DNA from: Harmothoe impar
Taxonomy: Eukaryota > Annelida > Polychaeta > Phyllodocida > Polynoidae
NCBI GenBank assembly: GCA_947462335.1
Contig: OX381720.1
Coordinates: 565,501-629,500 of the forward strand
Direction: 5' to 3'
DNA length: 64,000 bases
The notes beneath the pieces are model-generated. The model had not been told where the DNA came from, searched no databases, and was given only the letters and a program-made list of their open reading frames with translations. This document shows positions 10,589 through 23,449 of the stretch, in pieces. The position numbers and the translations under genes were made by a program. Numbering within the stretch: position 1 is the stretch's first letter; each line of letters starts with the position of its first letter.

Positions 10589-11008
10589 ATGGACGATTTC
10601 CTGAAAAAAGTATTAGACGACGGTGTAGTAGGAGAGCTAGGATATTTACCACCATGGCTAGATACTAGCTATGAGTATGGGTGGCATGAGCCAGACATGG
10701 ATAGAGAAATGGAGGAGCGGAGACAAGTGAGGTTGGAAAGGCAGGCAGCCATGATAAGAGAGAGGGAGGAGGTGAGGAAGTTCAAGGAAGAGAAGAGAAA
10801 GGACAGGGAAAAGATCAAGGAAGAAGAAAGGAAGGAGAAGGAAAGGAAGGAAAGAATTCTGCAGTTTGCAAAGAAAATAAAGAAGCATATGGATGATGAG
10901 TTAGAAAGGAGGGAGACTGCCTTGAAAGACTTTCAAAACAGAGGTAGAGCAGCATACTGTCCGGACTGTCCTGACTGTGTGTCCAAAAAAAAATCAATTG
11001 AAGAGTAA
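10589..11008 (+). CDS. Small charged coiled-coil protein, 139 aa, unknown
   Basis: A single-exon frame runs from MDDFLKKVLDD to a TAA at 11006. I chose the first ATG (10589), which sits downstream of a TATA box at the right distance. The N-terminal 45 residues are acidic and aromatic (LPPWLDTSYEYGWHEPD). Residues about 47-115 are almost pure Lys/Arg/Glu and should form one long helix or coiled coil. The tail has a compact CPDCPDC cluster that could bind metal. No family is recognised. A poly-C run follows the stop. The intronless structure and the nearby mobile elements leave open that this belongs to a transposon or is a retrogene. Confidence 0.6.
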   Translation: MDDFLKKVLDDGVVGELGYLPPWLDTSYEYGWHEPDMDREMEERRQVRLERQAAMIREREEVRKFKEEKRKDREKIKEEERKEKERKERILQFAKKIKKHMDDELERRETALKDFQNRGRAAYCPDCPDCVSKKKSIEE

Positions 11009-12432
11009 CCCCCCCCCCCCAACAAAGGTCCTTTTAAGGACCCCCAATCTATACTAAAGGTTCAGATTCAATATCTCTATTCACCCCCAGTTTACCCCCC
11101 CCCCTACTTGCAAATAAGCTATATTGATGTATGTGTAAATAGGCCTAGTCCCCTAAAAAAAATATGTTGTGGTGACATTCCACAATATGACACTAGCTGA
11201 CGGAATGACTGAAAAATTCAATTCGTAGGCCTAGACCGGCTCCCTAGACCGAGAGACAACTTTTTCATGCCAGGGGTTACCAAGCCAATAAAAACAACTG
11301 GATTTGACGTATGCTTTATAAAACTATATTCCCCATGACTTGGCAACAGTTGAATGTAGTGTTGTGGTCCAGTATATAAATTATAGTTAATTCCCTGGAA
11401 GGAAACGATCGGGTTTTGGCTTTTGGAAATTGCCGGGCTGAGATTGACAGCATTGTTTACGTTTTAGCGCAGACACCGGGTTCGCAGAATGATAGATAAC
11501 AGACGTTACTTTATTGTTTTTAGTCTAAAAAGCACACACCACTTGCAGAACAGAGGTAAATAGATATACTGGGTGTATTTATACATTGCCATTAGACTGA
11601 AATACATGGATAATATATTTAGAAAGTGAGACGCCGCCGACTTTCAGAACTGACAGCGACGGTAGTTGATGCGCATCCAGTCTGCGCAGGATTTGACCTA
11701 CTTAAGGCGGCCAACAGCGACCGCGGGGAGCATACGTTGCGTATGTCTTCCCCGACTGGCAAATTAATAATAGTTTTCGTCCACTTGAATCATTTTAACC
11801 TATTTTGAAACAATAATATAGAAAGAATACCACTTTCATTTTATTTTGGATACCTTATTGATGATAACAACACGTTGTTGACACAGAAGAACGCTAAGAC
11901 ATTTTGTAAACAATGATTCTCCCTCGGCCGCGTTGACCTTCACCTTGACAACATGACGATTTACGTTAATTTATGCAAGTTACCTTGACAACATGACGAT
12001 TTACGTACAACACTGTCGTGAATATGGTGATAACTAATAAAAACATAATATTACAGCGTTTCACTGTTACATCCATCATTTCAGATGTCATTTGTAACAA
12101 TAAAGCGGCAAAAATGAAAAAAAAAAAAAACTCGATTGTGACCCCTTTGGTTGTCGTCAAAAAATGGACAAATTTCAAGAATACGACGAGTCAAGTTTCG
12201 GCGACTAAACTTTGTCGAAAATCAATCAATCCTCTTCTATTTGGACATTTGAGTTGAATTTTATTGCGGATTATCAAAGAATAATATGTTTTCTTTACGT
12301 TGTCAGCTTTTAAGGCAGGAGAAACAATGATAAGTCGTGGAAAATGGACTTCAAGCGAGACGAGTCAGTGAACTCACTGACTCGCCTGTAAAAAAGTCAA
12401 CTTCGAGGAAGGTTATTATTGTAATCTGTTAA
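11009..12432. other. Intergenic spacer
   Basis: No gene seen. It contains poly-C runs (11009-11020 and 11093-11104), a direct repeat of 'accttgacaacatgacgatttacg' near 11938 and 11981, and a perfect short palindrome at 12361-12384. Confidence 0.5.
12361..12384. repeat. Perfect 24-bp palindrome
   Basis: CGAGTCAGTGA-AC-TCACTGACTCG has an 11-bp perfect stem. It lies 50 bp left of the first 4.4-kb tandem unit. Confidence 0.6.
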
Positions 12433-15400
12433 ATAAGGACACAAACTCCACACAGATTTGACCATTGCTGAACGTAGTAGGTGATGTGTTGAGTTTCCAA
12501 GGTGGTTATTGGTGCCTTGTGATATTAACTGATACTAGTCAAGGACTATCAGTTGGACAGTTTTTATATCATGTGCCTACGGGACTATGGTTTGATACCA
12601 GAGACTATACTTTTGATATAAACTGTTATGTGCATGTTAACTTGTGTGTTCATGTATGTACGCCTGTTTTAACTATGAGTAGAAATGTTACTTGTTTATG
12701 AATAGATATACATGGTATATAATGTATCCAAGAGGTATTATTATCATAAAACCAACCCTGCCTACATTCTTGAGGGGGGTAGTGTGACGGGTTGACTATG
12801 AGTCTAACTGTTATCGTGGTATATCTTTTAAATGTTGTTATGATGTAAAACGACACGGTTCTACTGTTATACTTATATGGTTTATTCATCTAACAAGTAT
12901 CGTCCGTTCGTTACATATACCTAGTTGGGTTGTATACGGTAGTGTACCGGTACTACCCTCGGTTCTATTCGGTAGTATTTACATAAGCATGTTACATAAC
13001 TATACCTACTAGGTGGCGCTGCTGGTACGGTCACGTGGCCTATGCAACAGTGTATATAAGGTGACTACTTCCCCATTGGAAGTCAGTCAGGTTTGCGACT
13101 GTCCAGGCAAGACCACCCTGTGCTCCGGGCTTAACACTACGCTGTGGGGTTACTTCCCTGTAATATGATCTGATCTGATCCCTGTATATCTGATGGTTAT
13201 ACTGCTGCTATAATACTCAAGACTTTCCTTTGTAATAAAGTTGGCGTATATTAAAGTCTAATTTACCTTGTCTGGTTTTTGATCTCATGCGTTACACTTG
13301 TAGTAAGAGACCAACTACAGAACTATAGACTTTTAGTCTGGTGGGTACTTCTGGTCGGCCTGGTTGCTATGACAGAGTATTTTAGAACACTTTACTTTCC
13401 TTTTTTTCTGATGAACATCAGTTCAGATATCTTATGTCTTACATGATGAATGTGTATCTTAATGATCTTTAGACCAAATATAGTTCAGATTACTATAACA
13501 AGTAAAACCACATTGCAACACATAATTATTTGCCTTGAATTCCTGCCTTTATTTCATGCCAATGCTGATGTTGGGTACATTTTCTCAGCCTCACCCAGCG
13601 GGATGTGACCAGGTCACTGAGGGAGTCATGCATCCAGTCCTAGTGGGAGGGTGTGGTTTTCTGCAAAAACTGCTGATGTTAGCATTTCCCGCTTGGTGTA
13701 ACAAAGCTAAATACACCCACTGGTGCTCTGGAAGCTTCACGTTTCTTCGTGCAGCAAAAGTTATAGTTCCTGAAATGATAAATTATGGCAATATTTCATG
13801 ATTGCTGGGTGTTAGCAATAAGTCCCAATTTATATCCTGGGCTAGCATCATTAAATGTTTTGAATGCAAACATGTATATATCTAGAAATGCATCTGCCTT
13901 GCAGGTTATTTGGCATTTTCAGGTATTACTTACACGCAGCATAAAGCGTTCAATTGTTGTGAGCTACACCCATTACATTCCGAACAATTGCACATTGCAT
14001 CACTGGTGTGTAAGGTGGTTAAACAAACCAAGGCAAGTAAGCACATTGTTCTGAAAAAAAGCACAAGTAATGTTGGACAAACAGTAGTTCATGTTGGAGG
14101 AGGCAAAACACAGACAAAAGTTTACTTAATATCTTAAAGCTGCATGGTACAGCATTTATGACCTGACTGGGAGTCAAAATCATGATTGTGTCAAAAGGTT
14201 TAATTCAGCATAATTATTACACATTCAATTGTCATTCAACAATATAGTGTTCTAAACATCCATCCATATGGACCAACAAGGAAAATGGAACCTTTGTGCC
14301 GGATTGTTTGGTACAAACTTTGGCCAACAGGGGGCTCAATTTAGCCAAAAGGGTTCACAATATTGCAAAAAAATGTATCAAGATCACTTTCCAATGCAGA
14401 ATGCATCAGCCCTATTCACACACCAGAACTGCATACCCTTGGGAAGGGAATTAACCCCTTATGGTCAACGAGAGGCATGAACATGGCAGTTTTATTGGTG
14501 TGAACAACTTCATCATTGAAAGATATTCTGGAATTAATTGCTTTTCATGAAGGTTTAATTAATGATTGAAAGATACATGTCTTTTTTTCATTTTCCATAC
14601 AAAAAAAACTTTATCATGAACACAGCCATTTGAAAGACCTTCCCTTTCAGAAAATAAAATTATGAAATGCTTCAAATATGAAGAATGCATGCAATGTTAC
14701 AGCCTCTAAAATTGGTAATGGGTTTCCCCGAGTGAAGGGTTTAATCAATTAAAACTGAACTTACCCTGCGTTCATCTTGGAGGTCCTTTCTGAAAGTCTG
14801 TCACTGTTTTGTAGTTTGCTGCTGTACACTGAAGTAGTGGTGTTGGAACTGTTTATAACCAAAAAAGCTGTGGTTGGAAACATGATATTGCCTCATAGAA
14901 TGTGTTTTAACACATGGATTTCTGTGTAATGTGCCTGTCATGGGAACAGGAATGAGAAAGGAATAGCAGTAATAACTAGGTAACAACTGTGCACCTTGGA
15001 AACAATGTACCATATTGCAAATCACACATAGAGAGTTCAATAAAGTTAGAAGTCCACCATTGCTTTGATTTTAGATTAATTTTAGAGTGAGCTTGTCAGA
15101 ATCCTACCAGATGCAGAAAGACTAAACTTAACTTTCACCACTTTAGAATGGTTATGTCATCATTCAGGTTGATAATAATCTGCCGTGTTTTCACAGAGAT
15201 TGCTATTCCGCCACCCCTATTCCCGCTTCAACTGGCCTGATTGTTAGTTATATTATTCATACTAATCAAAGTCATAACTGGTTCATTTCACACATTTGGG
15301 TGAGCTTGAACGTCCCAACACTACATTCCTTATGACAAAGGTAGGTTCAATTTTACCACTCATTGGTTTTCCCAGGTTATGTGATCCCTATTGTCCCTTT

Positions 15401-16829
15401 TGACAGGCTTAGAGTGGATACAGGTCTGTGTATTTTCTACTCTCTAAATATTAGTGCACTTATTCCCTTTCAGGGAATATCTAATTTAGATTAGGAATGG
15501 CAATTTGTTATAAGTAAAATTCCTTTCATTTCCATAAAATAATCTAAATGCCATGTTTGTGGTATTAGTCTGGGACCTACCTGCTACAAAGACCTTGATT
15601 TGAGTATAAATGTGAGCAGTGGAGGACAAGGATAGTGTGGGGTGACCTGTTCAGTGAAGTATATGATGGACAGATGTGGGAGGAATTTGCTGATCCAAAC
15701 AATTTTCTAAAACAATCCTAATAACTTTACATTGATGCTGAATGTAGATGGGTTTCAACCTTATAAACAGGTAAACAATTCCATGGGAGCAATCTGCCTT
15801 GTGGTTCTCAACCTGGCTGTAGAATGTAGATTCAAACAAGAAAATGTGATCCTTGTTGGGTTAATGCCAAAGTTTTGAAAAAGAACCACGGACAAATACA
15901 TTCCTGGAACCACTTGTTGACAGATTGCTACAAGCATGGTATGATGGATTCAGACTTTTAAGCTATAGCTCTCAGAGTGTACCTAAGCTGGTCAGGCTTG
16001 CTTTGATTTGTTGCGGCTGTTATGTACCTGTCCAGGTCTAGGCAGCTATATGACAGGCTCCTAGGCAGGCTCAGCCGGTGGCCCCAGTACGATCGGCCAG
16101 ACCAGCGCGGTATGATATGCCCTTTTTTTTCAGGGCACAATCAGACCAAAGGGTAGCTGGAGGCGAACCTACTGTTGCGCCAAGTACATCTTCAGGTGGA
16201 GGCTAGTGTGGTTTGCACCACACAGGCCCCTCCTGAGGGAAGTTCTGATGGGGAGGAAAAGCCATCTGGTGGTGTCCCTGTGGACACCTAAGGATTGGTG
16301 CCCTGTCAGGCCCTCTGGGATGCACCGTTCTGCCCCTCCGAGGTAAAACTAAACTGACGCCGCTACGCGCCCCTGGACCAACCGAAGCAGACCGACGGTG
16401 CTGTCGTGACTTACCGAGTCGCTACTGCTACCAAACCGGAAGCAGCCTGATGTCTTCAACCGTGGTTTAAACCTAAGCCACAACCGTCTGTTCTCAAAGA
16501 TTCTACTGCCCGCCAGGGCGTCTGATCCTGAGGTCACTCTATACTAGTTTGACCTATGAACTAAACCATGGATCTCCCTCCTGTGATAACTATATATATG
16601 GAGGCACGGACCAACCTTTTTATATTCATATTTCACAAGAGATGGAAGCACTATACGGGTGCGGGACTCTATCCATCTCTACCGCCATGAACTGCTAGGT
16701 ACTGGAGAGTGACCCTAATAAGGATGACGATTTATCCAATCTTATTTAGGATATGCATTTATGGATTTTATATATAAACTCTTCTTCGCCAAAGGAAGTG
16801 GGAACTGCTATAGTTCATTATTTATATAT
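12433..16829 (+). repeat. 4.4-kb tandem segment, copy 1
   Basis: The segment runs from 'ataaggacacaaactcc' to the same word at 16830. It repeats at 16830-21228 and 21229-26203 with only scattered substitutions. It contains a Gypsy-like 3' LTR (12783-13296) and then about 3.5 kb of non-coding flanking sequence. Short open frames inside are conserved between copies only because the DNA is nearly identical, and I do not regard them as genes. Near 16120 a pyrimidine tract precedes a GC-richer 400-bp stretch that may be the 3' internal region of the same retroelement. Confidence 0.9.
12770..13296 (+). mobile_element. Ty3/Gypsy-type 3' LTR with polypurine tract, copy 1
   Basis: A purine tract, TTGAGGGGGGTAG, directly precedes a 514-bp LTR (12783-13296). 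The LTR starts TGTGACGGG and ends GCGTTACA. It holds a TATA box (TATATAAGG, near 13064), a probable start region around 13090 and an AATAAA at about 13234. The preceding 350 bp looks like internal 3' sequence but holds no clear pol frame. Identical copies are at 17180-17693 and 22936-23449. Confidence 0.75.
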
Positions 16830-19800
16830 ATAAGGACACAAACTCCACACAGATTTGACCATTGCTGAACGTAGTAGGTGATGTGTTGAGTTTCCAAGGT
16901 GGTTATTGGTGCCTTGTGATATTAACTGATACTAGTCAAGGACTATCAGTTGGACAGTTTTTATATCATGTGCCTACGGGACTATGGTTTGATACCAGAG
17001 ACTATACTTTTGATATAAACTGTTATGTGCATGTTAACTTGTGTGTTCATGTATGTACGCCTGTTTTAACTATGAGTAGAAATGTTACTTGTTTATGAAT
17101 AGATATACATGGTATATAATGTATCCAAGAGGTATTATTATCATAAAACCAACCCTGCCTACATTCTTGAGGGGGGTAGTGTGACGGGTTGACTATGAGT
17201 CTAACTGTTATCGTGGTATATCTTTTAAATGTTGTTATGATGTAAAACGACACGGTTCTACTGTTATACTTATATGGTTTATTCATCTAACAAGTATCGT
17301 CGGTTCGTTACATATACCTAGTTGGGTTGTATACGGTAGTGTACCGGTACTACCCTCGGTTCTATTCGGTAGTATTTACATAAGCATGTTACATAACTAT
17401 ACCTACTAGGTGGCGCTGCTGGTACGGTCACGTGGCCTATGCAACAGTGTATATAAGGTGACTACTTCCCCATTGGAAGTCAGTCAGGTTTGCGACTGTC
17501 CAGGCAAGACCACCCTGTGCTCCGGGCTTAACACTACGCTGTGGGGTTACTTCCCTCTAATATGATCTGATCTGATCCCTGTATATCTGATGGTTATACT
17601 GCTGCTATAATACTCAAGACTTTCCTTTGTAATAAAGTTGGCGTATATTAAAGTCTAATTTACCTTGTCTGGTTTTTGATCTCATGCGTTACACTTGTAG
17701 TAAGAGACCAACTACAGAACTATAGACTTTTAGTCTGGTGGGTACTTCTGGTCGGCCTGGTTGCTATGACAGAGTATTTTAGAACACTTTACTTTCCTTT
17801 TTTTCTGATGAACATCAGTTCAGATATCTTATGTCTTACATGATGAATGTGTATCTTAATGATCTTTAGACCAAATATAGTTCAGATTACTATAACAAGT
17901 AAAACCACATTGCAACACATAATCATTTGCCTTGAATTCCTGCCTTTATTTCATGCCAATGCTGATGTTGGGTACATTTTCTCAGCCTCACCCAGCGGGA
18001 TGTGACCAGGTCACTGAGGGAGTCATGCATCCAGTCCTAGTGGGAGGGTGTGGTTTTCTGCAAAAACTGCTGATGTTAGCATTTCCCGCTTGGTGTAACA
18101 AAGCTAAATACACCCACTGGTGCTCTGGAAGCTTCACGTTTCTTCGTGCAGCAAAAGTTATAGTTCCTGAAATGATAAATTATGGCAATATTTCATGATT
18201 GCTGGGTGTTAGCAATAAGTCCCAATTTATATCCTGGGCTAGCATCATTAAATGTTTTGAATGCAAACATGTATATATCTAGAAATGCATCTGCCTTGCC
18301 GGTTATTTGGCATTTTCAGGTATTACTTACACGCAGCATAAAGCGTTCAATTGTTGTGAGCTACACCCATTACATTCCGAACAATTGCACATTGCATCAC
18401 TGGTGTGTAAGGTGGTTAAACAAACCAAGGCAAGTAAGCACATTGTTCTGAAAAAAAGCACAAGTAATGTTGGACAAACAGTAGTTCATGTTGGAGGAGG
18501 CAAAACACAGACAAAAGTTTACTTAATATCTTAAAGCTGCATGGTACAGCATTTATGACCTGACTGGGAGTCAAAATCATGATTGTGTCAAAAGGTTTAA
18601 TTCAGCATAATTATTACACATTCAATTGTCATTCAACAATATAGTGTTCTAAACATCCATCCATATGGACCAACAAGGAAAATGGAACCTTTGTGCCGGA
18701 TTGTTTGGTACAAACTTTGGCCAACAGGGGGCTCAATTTAGCCAAAAGGGTTCACAATATTGCAAAAAAATGTATCAAGATCACTTTCCAATGCAGAATG
18801 CATCAGCCCTATTCACACACCAGAACTGCATACCCTTGGGAAGGGAATTAACCCCTTATGGTCAACGAGAGGCATGAACATGGCAGTTTTATTGGTGTGA
18901 ACAACTTCATCATTGAAAGATATTCTGGAATTAATTGCTTTTCATGAAGGTTTAATTAATGATTGAAAGATACATGTCTTTTTTTCATTTTCCATACAAA
19001 AAAAACTTTATCATGAACACAGCCATTTGAAAGACCTTCCCTTTCAGAAAATAAAATTATGAAATGCTTCAAATATGAAGAATGCATGCAATGTTACAGC
19101 CTCTAAAATTGGTAATGGGTTTCCCCGAGTGAAGGGTTTAATCAATTAAAACTGAACTTACCCTGCGTTCATCTTGGAGGTCCTTTCTGAAAGTCTGTCA
19201 CTGTTTTGTAGTTTGCTGCTGTACACTGAAGTAGTGGTGTTGGAACTGTTTATAACCAAAAAAGCTGTGGTTGGAAACATGATATTTCCTCATAGAATGT
19301 GTTTTAACACATGGATTTCTGTGTAATGTGCCTGTCATGGGAACAGGAATGAGAAAGGAATAGCAGTAATAACTAGGTAACAACTGTGCACCATGGAAAC
19401 AATGTACCATATTGCAAATCACACATAGAGAGTTCAATAAAGTTAGAAGTCCACCATTGCTTTGATTTTAGATTAATTTTAGAGTGAGCTTGTCAGAATC
19501 CTACCAGATGCAGAAAGACTAAACTTAACTTTCACCACTTTAGAATGGTTATGTCACCATTCAGGTTGATAATAATCTGCCGTGTTTTCACAGAGATTGC
19601 TATTCCGCCACCCCTATTCCCGCTTCAACTGGCCTGATTGTTAGTTATATTATTCATACTAATCAAAGTCATAACTGGTTCATTTCACACATTTGGGTGA
19701 GCTTGAACGTCCCAACACTACATTCCTTATGACAAAGGTAGGTTCAATTTTACCACTCATTGGTTTTCCCAGGTTATGTGATCCCTTTTGTCCCTTTTGA

Positions 19801-21228
19801 CAGGCTTAGAGTGGATACAGGTCTGTGTATTTTCTACTCTCTAAATATTAGTGCACTTATTCCCTTTCAGGGAATATCTAATTTAGATTAGGAATGGCAA
19901 TTTGTTATAAGTAAAATTCCTTTCATTTCCATAAAATAATCTAAATGCCATGTTTGTGGTATTAGTCTGGGACCTACCTGCTACAAAGACCTGGATTTGA
20001 GTATAAATGTGAGCAGTGGAGGACAAGGATAGTGTGGGGTGACCTGTTCAGTGAAGTATATGATGGACAGATGTGGGAGGAATTTGCTGATCCAAACAAT
20101 TTTCTAAAACAATCCTAATAACTTTACATTGATGCTGAATGTAGATGGGTTTCAACCTTATAAACAGGTAAACAATTCCATGGGAGCAATCTGCCTTGTG
20201 GTTCTCAACCTGCCTGTAGAATGTAGATTCAAACAAGAAAATGTGATCCTTGTTGGGTTAATGCCAAAGTTTTGAAAAAGAACCACGGACAAATACATTC
20301 CTGGAACCACTTGTTGACAAATTGCTACAAGCATGGTATGATGGATTCAGACTTTTAAGCTATAGCTCTCAGAGTGTACCTAAGCTGGTCAGGCTTGCTT
20401 TGATTTGTTGCGGCTGTTATGTACCTGTCCAGGTCTAGGCAGCTATATGACAGGCTCCTAGGCAGGCTCAGCCGGTGGCCCCAGTACGATCGGCCAGACC
20501 AACGCGGTATGATATGCCCTTTTTTTTCAGGGCACAATCAGACCAAAGGGTCGCTGGAGGCGAACCTACTGTTGCGCCAAGTACATCTTCAGGTGGAGGC
20601 TAGTGTGGTTTGCACCACACAGGCCCCTCCTGAGGGAAGTTCTGATGGGGAGGAAAAGCCATCTGGTGGTGTCCCTATGGACACCTAAGGATTGGTGCCC
20701 TGTCAGGCCCTCTGGGGTGCACTGTTCTGCCCCTCGGAGGTAAAACTAAACTGACGCCGCTACACGCCCCTGGACCAACCGAAGCAGACCGACGGTGCTG
20801 TCGTGACTTACCGAGTTGCTACTGCTACCAAACCGGAAGCAGCCTGATGTCTTCAACCGTGGTTTAAACCTAAGCCACAACCGTCTGTTCTCAACGATTC
20901 TACTGCCGGCCAGGGCATCTGATCCTGAGGTCACTCTATACTAGTTTGACCTATGAACTATACCATGGATCTCCCTCCTGTGATAACTATATATATGGAG
21001 GCACGGACCAACCTTTTTATATTCATATTTCACAAGAGATGGAAGCACTATACGGGTGCTGGACTCTATCCATCTCTACTGCCATGAACTGCTAGGTACT
21101 GGAGTACCGACCCTAATAAGGATGACGATTTATCCAATCTTATTTAGGATATGCATTTATGGATTTTATATATAAACTCTTCTTCGCCAAAGGAAGTGGG
21201 AACTGCTATAGTTCCATTATTTATATAT
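16830..21228 (+). repeat. 4.4-kb tandem segment, copy 2
   Basis: A 4399-bp copy of 12433-16829, differing at scattered single bases. It joins head to tail with copy 1 without extra sequence. Confidence 0.9.
17167..17693 (+). mobile_element. Ty3/Gypsy-type 3' LTR, copy 2
   Basis: Offset by exactly 4397 bases from the first LTR, with the same polypurine tract, TATA box and AATAAA. Confidence 0.75.
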
Positions 21229-21455
21229 ATAAGGACACAAACTCCACACAGATTCGACCATTGCTGAACGTAGTAGGTGATGTGTTGAGTTTCCAAGGTG
21301 GTTATTGGTGCCTTGTGATATTAACTGATACTAGTCAAGGACTATCAGTTGGACAGTTTTTATATCATGTGCCTACGGGACTATGGTTTGATACCAGAGA
21401 CTATACTTTTGATATAAACTGTTATGTGCATGTTAACTTGTGTGTTCATGTATGT

Positions 21456-22809
21456 GGCTCAAACCTCTGACCTATGTTGTTTTGGCTATTTCTGTCCCTT
21501 TTCAGGCTTATAGCCCTACAGAATAACCAGTTTTGCACCAATTTTTTCAAAAATTTGGCATATGTGAGAAAACATCCCAACAATTCAGGATTTTTTGTTT
21601 TTTTTTGTGTATTGGCCCAATATTTTTCGTTTTTAGGCCCTCCAAAGGCCCAAAAACCCTTAAAAACGTCAAAAACCCTTTAAATGACATGTTTTACATG
21701 TCTCCCATGTCTACTAAGACAGTAACAGCCTATCCCTAGTATCTTTTTCTATTAGGCCTATGGTATAGTCAATTGATTCACAAGGATTTCACTAGATATG
21801 TACCGTATTTTTTTCTCCACAGCCATTTAAGTGTATATTGTCAGCAAAATTTTCGAATGTCCTTTCATTTTGATACCACTATACAGTAAATAAACAAGAT
21901 CCAAACAGTATCCCTTGTACCTCAGATCGTGAGGTAACTATTGTGTCTTTTGCCAGAAAAAAGAAATTTTGAAAAAAATCTAATATTCCAGCCTCCAGGA
22001 CCAAATGTGTATTGTGATACTTATTTTGGTCTCGGAGTCACCCTCTTATTTTAGTCCCGGAGTCACTCGCCTTGCTGATAATAGTAAAACCCACACAGAA
22101 TTGTTAATATCCTATATATTTTAGTTATCTTTAGTGCCACTGCTTCCTATCCACCCCCTCTAATGCTCTAAACCAGAAATCTGATGATTCCACTAATTTA
22201 ACCTACATTTATACAATATTTTATTTTGGTCCCGGAATCACCCGGGTGACTCCGAGACCGAAATAAGGTGAAATAGCCGCTTTTTAGGCCAGTACTGTTC
22301 CAAGTAGGTTCAACGAAGGATCCTAATGGTCCATATTTCCTAAAGAATATACCATCAGGATATTGTAGAGTGATTTTGACAATTAATTGAACCATTTTGA
22401 GTGAATTAGGGTAAAATGAGAGTATGTTGTTAAAATTTTAATATTTTTGATAAATCTTCAATATTCATCGAGCTGTATCTCAAAAACTATTTTTCTGAGG
22501 GTATCCATTCTTGGTATGTCTTAAGATATATGTTGTCCCAGTTTATAAACAAAGTTATTAGTTGCTGTTATGTACTTTAAGACATTATGTACATAATCAC
22601 CTTATTTTGGTCTCGGAGTCACCCGAAAACGGATAATCAAGTTCATGAGGCAATAAAAAATGAACCGCTAGGGTTAGAGATGTATCAAAATGTGTTCCAA
22701 GGAGCCGAGATATATACCTTTCAATGATATAAACTTGTTTAGATATATAAAGAACTTTCTGATTTGTCCTTCCTGTATCCTAAAACAGCATAAGTCAGGA
22801 GTTTGAGCC
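21456..22809. mobile_element. Non-autonomous TIR element, 1354 bp
   Basis: The ends are GGCTCAAACCTCTGAC and the reverse complement of GGCTCAAACTCCTGAC, a 16-bp imperfect TIR. The target ATGT is duplicated (21452-21455 and 22810-22813). Copies 1 and 2 of the 4.4-kb unit give the empty site. There is no transposase ORF. Internally the word TTATTTTGGTCTCGGAGTCACCC recurs near 22022, 22054 and 22600, and as an inverted pair near 22223-22262. A 4-bp duplication fits several superfamilies, so I leave it unassigned. Confidence 0.85.
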
Positions 22810-22922
22810 ATGTACGCCTGTTTTAACTATGAGTAGAAATGTTACTTGTTGATAAATAGATATACATGGTATATAATGTATCCAAGAGGTATTATTATTA
22901 TAAAACCAACCCTGCCTAATTC

Positions 22923-23449
22923 TTGAGGGGGGTAGTGTGACGGGTTGACTATGAGTCTAACTGTTATCGTGGTATATCTTTTAAATGTTGTTATGATGTA
23001 AAACGACACGGTTCTATTGTTATACTTATATGGTTTATTCATCTAACAAGTATCGTCCGTTCGTTACATATACCTAGTTGGGTTGTATACGGTAGTGTAC
23101 CGGTACTACCCTCGGTTCTATTCGGTAGTATTTACATAAGCATGTTACATAACTATACCTACTAGGTGGCGCTGCTGGTACGGTCACGTGGCCTATGCAA
23201 CAGTGTATATAAGGTGACTACTTCCCCATTGGAAGTCAGTCAGGTTTGCGACTGTCCAGGCAAGACCACCCTGTGCTCCGGGCTTAACACTACGCTGTGG
23301 GGTTACTTCCCTGTAATATGATCTGATCTGATCCCTGTATATCTGATGGTTATACTGCTGCTATAATACTCAAGACTTTCCTTTGTAATAAAGTTGGCGT
23401 ATATCAAAGTCTAATTTACCTTGTCTGGTTTTTGATCTCATGCGTTACA
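22923..23449 (+). mobile_element. Ty3/Gypsy-type 3' LTR, copy 3
   Basis: Same LTR as at 12783, with starts and ends conserved and a single-base difference near the AATAAA-proximal region. Confidence 0.75.

Noticed and set aside
12783..13296. Reading each 514-bp LTR as a full LTR retrotransposon insertion
   Set aside because: Only one LTR per unit is present, with a polypurine tract before it and no primer-binding site or gag/pol after it. It is a 3' end carried along in a tandem duplication.
12465..15040. Short open frames in the 4.4-kb unit (for example at 13535, 13785, 14268 and 14801)
   Set aside because: Conserved among the three copies only because the DNA is duplicated. No domain, codon bias or promoter supports them.
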